From positions 61,215,070 to 61,279,069 of the forward strand of contig OX326957.1 of NCBI GenBank assembly GCA_946800325.1: a stretch of 64,000 nucleotides of DNA. The letters are read 5' to 3'. Positions 60,374 through 64,000 of this stretch are shown here, piece by piece. The DNA is from Luzula sylvatica. Taxonomy: Eukaryota; Streptophyta; Magnoliopsida; Poales; Juncaceae. The notes beneath the pieces are model-generated. The model ran no database searches. It saw only the letters and a list, made by a program, of their open reading frames with translations, and had not been told where the DNA came from. A program made the translations under genes and the position numbers. Position 1 is the stretch's first letter. Each line of letters starts with the position of its first letter.

Positions 60374-61530
60374 GGGAAATTTTTAAGAACCCCCTAATTT
60401 TTTCCAATATTCTAAAAAAACCCCTCACTTTTGACAAACTCCAAAAAAACCCCTAAAAGCAAATTTTTCTTTCAAAAAAACCACCATAGGTGTTAAAGTT
60501 AACTCTTTTGGTGTTAAATTTTTTTTTGGACCAAAATACCCCTCTAGTTTTATAAAATACAATTTTGCTAAATAATCTTTAGTATTTTTTTATTTTAAAA
60601 ATTCATAAATATTTCATAATTAATTAATTATATATTAACTCGTATAATTATATATCATTTTATATATTTGCAAAATCATACATCGTTTGACCTATAATTT
60701 ATGTAACAAGTAACAAATAATAAAAGTATAAATAATAACAAATGAATTTACTTTTATATGAATGATACATTAGATCATATATTTAGAATCAGATTTTTTG
60801 CAGATACATGCACTTGTTGGGATGAAAATAAATCGTATTTAAGCACTTTCTCCAATCTGTCTGACGAAAGTAAAAAAATTTCGCCAGACTGCTTGGCGAA
60901 AGTGCTAGCTCTGCAATTCAAACATATTAGTGTTAGTTTTGCGAATGAGCTTATTTTTGGATACGATATATCAAAAAATCTCTATATGAAAAGTGAATAC
61001 ACATTAAAACAAACTGCTAAATTTTCTTTTCACGATATTTTCTAGGTGCTGAAATATTTTATATCATTGTTTATTTTTTGTCACTTGATGTTAGTTTTTA
61101 AAAATATATATGATAAATAAAATACTAAAATCAAATGAAAATATTATATACAATCAAATGAATATTGTGAATTTTTGTAAATAATAAAAAATATCAAAAA
61201 TAATTTAATAAATTTGTTATTAGAAAACTAAAGGGGTATTTTGGTCCAATATTGTATTTAAAATAGAAAAATAGCAAAAATGATTTAATAAATTTGTTAT
61301 GAATTTTAAAATAATTAATACTAAGCATTATTAAGAAAAATTGTATTTTATAAAATTAGATGGTATTTTAGTCCGAAAAAAAAATTCACACCAAAAAAGT
61401 TAACTTTAACATCTATAAGTTATTTTTTGAAAGAAAAGTTTGTATTTGGGGTTTTTTGTGGAGTTTTCCAAAAATTATGGGGTATTTTAGAATATCGGAA
61501 AAAGATAGGAGGTTTTTTTGAAAATTTCCC
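60374..61530. mobile_element. Mutator-like MITE with exact 9-bp TSD
   Basis: Left end GGGAAATTTTTAAGAACCCCC, right end inverted GGGAAATTTTCAAAAAAACC. TSD TAATTTCAT at 60365-60373 and 61531-61539. The subterminal DNA has CCCCTAA/TTTTGG words like the element at 28610. A GC-richer inverted repeat lies inside at 60843-60905. The open frame 60758-61045 is not a known protein. Confidence 0.8.
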
Positions 61531-61539
61531 TAATTTCAT

Positions 61540-62129
61540 TGGCAAATATTTTCCTCGTGCATGTTAAACAGGTGATGTGATATGTCTATCCTAAAGATGC
61601 ATCTTGTGGTTCACATTAACGTGGTCCTGTACACCTGAAAGATGCATCACGTGGTGCCACATTAATGTGGCCATGAAGATGGATCACTTGTACAGTCTTG
61701 CCACACTAATAAAAACCAAAAAATAAAAAATATTTTGCCAGAATAAAGTTCCCTTGTACATTATTTTCTTGCTATTGGCAAAAGACCAGTTGTCATCTGT
61801 CTATAGATATAATTTAAAACATCTCACTCAAAGTTGACACGTGGCAAGATTTTTTTTTATTTTTTTATTGCAACTCAAGTTATATCCATGTATGAAACCA
61901 AAAATATAATTAACTCCCAAAATCATCACAATATACTTGATAAGGCGACAACATAAATTGATTATCATTTATAATTTACTCAATTAAATGTTAATTGACA
62001 CGTTTAATTAACACATTAATAATTTATAAATATTTTTTTTGGTGAGTTTTGTTTCTATTGCAATCCAAATTATACTCATGTATGGAGATGAGCTGACAAA
62101 GTGAATTGATATCTAATAGTTAATATAAT
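61540..62129. other. Intergenic DNA
   Basis: The near-repeat AGATGCATCTTGTGGTTCACATTAACGTGG-like pair at about 61594 and 61640 is a short tandem duplication. Nothing else seen. Confidence 0.4.
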
Positions 62130-62705
62130 TCTACCCCCTCCATCAGGTGCTGACACGTGGAGGGGGCAAAAAAAAAATTTAATCCATTTTTTTTTTTGTT
62201 TTACAATTTTGATCCTTTTTTTGGTAATTTTTTTCACCCAATTCTTCTCTTTTCGATTTTGGTCTTTTTTTGCTTTCTAATATTTTTTAATTGCTCATTT
62301 AGTACGGATATGTATGTAATTTTGTAAGCTCGAATTTATGCGAGCTTGCATAGAAATTTGTCATGTGTCCGTTGTATCCATCTGACACGTTGCGATTTTT
62401 TAATGAATCTTTATTAATACATTTATTGACATCAAATATATTTGTGAATATGTCATGATTATATTAATCGAGTTTAAAACACCCACACAAATGCTATTTA
62501 AACAAATTATATCAGACAATAATATGAGTGATAGACTAATTTCAAGAATCTTTTGCATCTATTGACATCATGATATATGCAAATATGTCATGATTAGATT
62601 AATTTAATTGAAATGTACGCGCGCTAATGCTATTTAAATAAATTATATAAAAAACATGTAATAATAGGTATGTTGTCCCGCGTAATTGCGCGGGTATAAA
62701 ACTAG
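62130..62705 (+). mobile_element. Helitron-like element (3' end certain, 5' end tentative)
   Basis: The 3' end: hairpin CCCGCGTAATTGCGCGGG (62677-62694), then TATAAAA-CTAG (ending 62705) and T. The tentative 5' end is TCTACCCCCTCCATCAGG at 62130, but it is preceded by T, not A. The inside holds GGTCTTTTT/GATCCTTTTT words like family B. Confidence 0.6.
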
Positions 62706-63094
62706 TTTTTCGTTGAAAGAAGAAAGAAATCGACATGATCTCGTATATTATGAATTATGTTACCCTCTATTGGATGCCGCCAAACTCCATGATTGCAATT
62801 GTGAATTCCATTACCACCCTCTTCTACGATAATCATATGTATTTGTGTCATCATTATCTTATGAAATTATTTTTGGGTTCTACTCTGGATAGGAGGGATC
62901 TTAGTAGGCCCGGCCAGGAAGGGGACAACCCGACAGGGGGTCATTTCAAGATTTTCGTCGAACAACTAGTGATTTAGTATATTTTATTAGGAATCCATCA
63001 TAAAAATTAGCAACACATCAACTTAATATTTGTACACATCAAATGCTCATATTATAATTGACATTATCAATGTTTATATTGAGACTTAAACATT
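62706..63094. other. Intergenic DNA
   Basis: An open frame at 62735-62977 has no family resemblance. Nothing else seen. Confidence 0.4.
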
Positions 63095-63103
63095 TCGCTC
63101 TAA

Positions 63104-63337
63104 GGAGAGTTTTCTATCTTATATTTTTTTTCTTTTTTTATGATATTTTTTTTTCAAAGATATTTTGATTAATTATTAATTCATGTAATGTCTCAAATGT
63201 ATTTGAATAATAGACTAAATAGAAAATGTGTATTGTTCATTAAAAAAAAAAAATTCATCAAATTTTTTTTTACTATACACCCGTCTAAATATCCAAAATA
63301 TCTTTTTAAAATGATACATGATATAATATAACTCCTC
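63104..63337. mobile_element. Mutator-like MITE, third copy of the GGGGAGTTCTATC family
   Basis: Left GGAGAGTTTTCTATC, right end AACTCCTC. The flanks TCGCTCTAA (63095-63103) and TCGTTCTAA (63338-63346) form a 9-bp TSD with one mismatch. 234 bp, no coding sequence. Confidence 0.65.
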
Positions 63338-63565
63338 TCGTTCTAAATATCCTTACAAAACCTTATCATTATTACCAACCTCCAAAAATAAAAATCGCAA
63401 TCAATCATTGTAAGGCATTACGAATATCATGTTGTATCAATCATGGAAGGAGCATTCGATTTATAAAGACCCTAATAAAGTAAGAACATTTTCATCCTCT
63501 TTTGTTCTTCATTCTTCCCCTCCAGATTTGTCGAAATCCTTTCCTTCATTTTTGAATTAGATTTT

Positions 63566-64000
63566 ATGGATGTACTATTGGTGGATTCGAAGGTGGAGAA
63601 TGCGGCCATGAAACTGCAGAAGAACTTTAGGAATCATCGTGCAAGGCGCCAGTTAGCTGACTCGGCCGTTGCCGATGGCTTCTGGTCCGTCCCTTTTACA
63701 ATTGATTAATGAAATTTTATAATTCTCATATCATAATATACGGTATTAATTTGCTGCAATGAAGGTGGCGAGCATTGGAATATGCACAGCTGAACAAGAG
63801 CACCACATCCTTTTTCGGCAATAAGTCCGAGTCGGCAGTTTCCAAGTGGACACGTGTCGGCAACAATGTCTCCAAGGTTCCTCCATAATTTACGTCTCGT
63901 TGTTTTGTTTGTCACGAGTCGTGTTCGATTGGTACTAAATTCGCTCTTTAATTCAACAGGTTGGTCAGGGATTAAACCGCCATGACAGATCCCTTCTAAT
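63566..64000 (+). CDS. IQM family protein, tandem copy, truncated by the window end
   Basis: Three exons are visible: 63566-63684, 63765-63876 and 63960 onward. They encode about 91 residues starting MDVLLVDSKVENAAMKLQKN, with the IQ region LQKNFRNHRARRQLADSA, then GFWWRALEYAQLNKSTTSFF and SAVSKWTRVGNNVSKVGQGL. Exon lengths, splice phases and protein blocks mirror the first three exons of the IQM gene at 58103, so the two are a tandem duplicate pair in the same orientation, 3.3 kb apart. The Ile of the IQ motif is Leu here. The first 91 residues are clearly diverged from the neighbour (NRHDRSLL versus CEDDRALT), so the duplication is not recent. The rest lies beyond the window. Confidence 0.9.

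Noticed and set aside
60758..61045. 95-codon frame in the Mutator-like MITE as a captured gene
   Set aside because: No similarity recognised, no intron signals, and it spans the hairpin. Left as an unexplained hairpin only.

Overview
The window is nuclear DNA of a flowering plant, most likely a eudicot. Every recognisable gene is split by short AT-rich GT-AG introns. The proteins are plant-specific families or plant subfamilies (TFL1, BASS4, PARP3, LITTLE ZIPPER, ALKBH9, CCH, PLS-type PPR, IQM). The space between genes is AT-rich and full of plant-type transposable elements. The genus cannot be told from the sequence alone.

Layout. 0-9 kb is gene-free: a LINE remnant, an 8-bp-TSD hAT-type element, and a Mutator-like MITE split by a Helitron. 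A complete TFL1-type PEBP gene lies at 9.2-10.0 kb. 11-16.2 kb is a cluster of small hAT elements plus a decayed LINE. At 16.3-23.1 kb BASS4 (minus) and PARP3 (plus) are divergently transcribed from a ~0.7 kb shared intergenic region. 24-29.6 kb is nested transposon territory: a TIR element interrupted by a 3.1 kb solo-LTR-like insertion and by a Mutator-like MITE. The LTR-like insertion carries the most striking sequence in the window: 19 near-palindromic copies of C-N-GTTR-TAACGG, mostly spaced by about 21 bp, just upstream of a TATA box. A LITTLE ZIPPER gene with a C-terminal EAR motif is at 30.3-30.5 kb. 31-37.7 kb holds MITEs and tRNA-derived SINE-like repeats. A purple acid phosphatase is at 38.0-39.8 kb, followed by two Helitrons.

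From 44.6 kb come an ALKBH9-type RNA demethylase, then a duplicated copy of its last-exon tail and 3' flank that has been split by a Helitron, then the copper chaperone CCH, a twin-CX9C protein (minus) divergent from an intronless PPR gene, a 1.5 kb tandem satellite, and an IQM calmodulin-binding gene with an antisense tRNA-Cys(GCA) in its first intron. The window ends inside a second, tandem IQM gene.

The genes are ordinary single-copy plant genes and do not form a pathway, although several products (BASS4, PPR, the CX9C protein) are expected in organelles. The two head-to-head gene pairs share a degenerate, partly palindromic CCGRGAATT..TCGG motif that is repeated in both intergenic regions. 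I worked by eye: protein identities rest on family resemblance that I recognise, and exon borders on GT-AG signals plus unbroken frame. All exon lists close in frame to the stated protein lengths.
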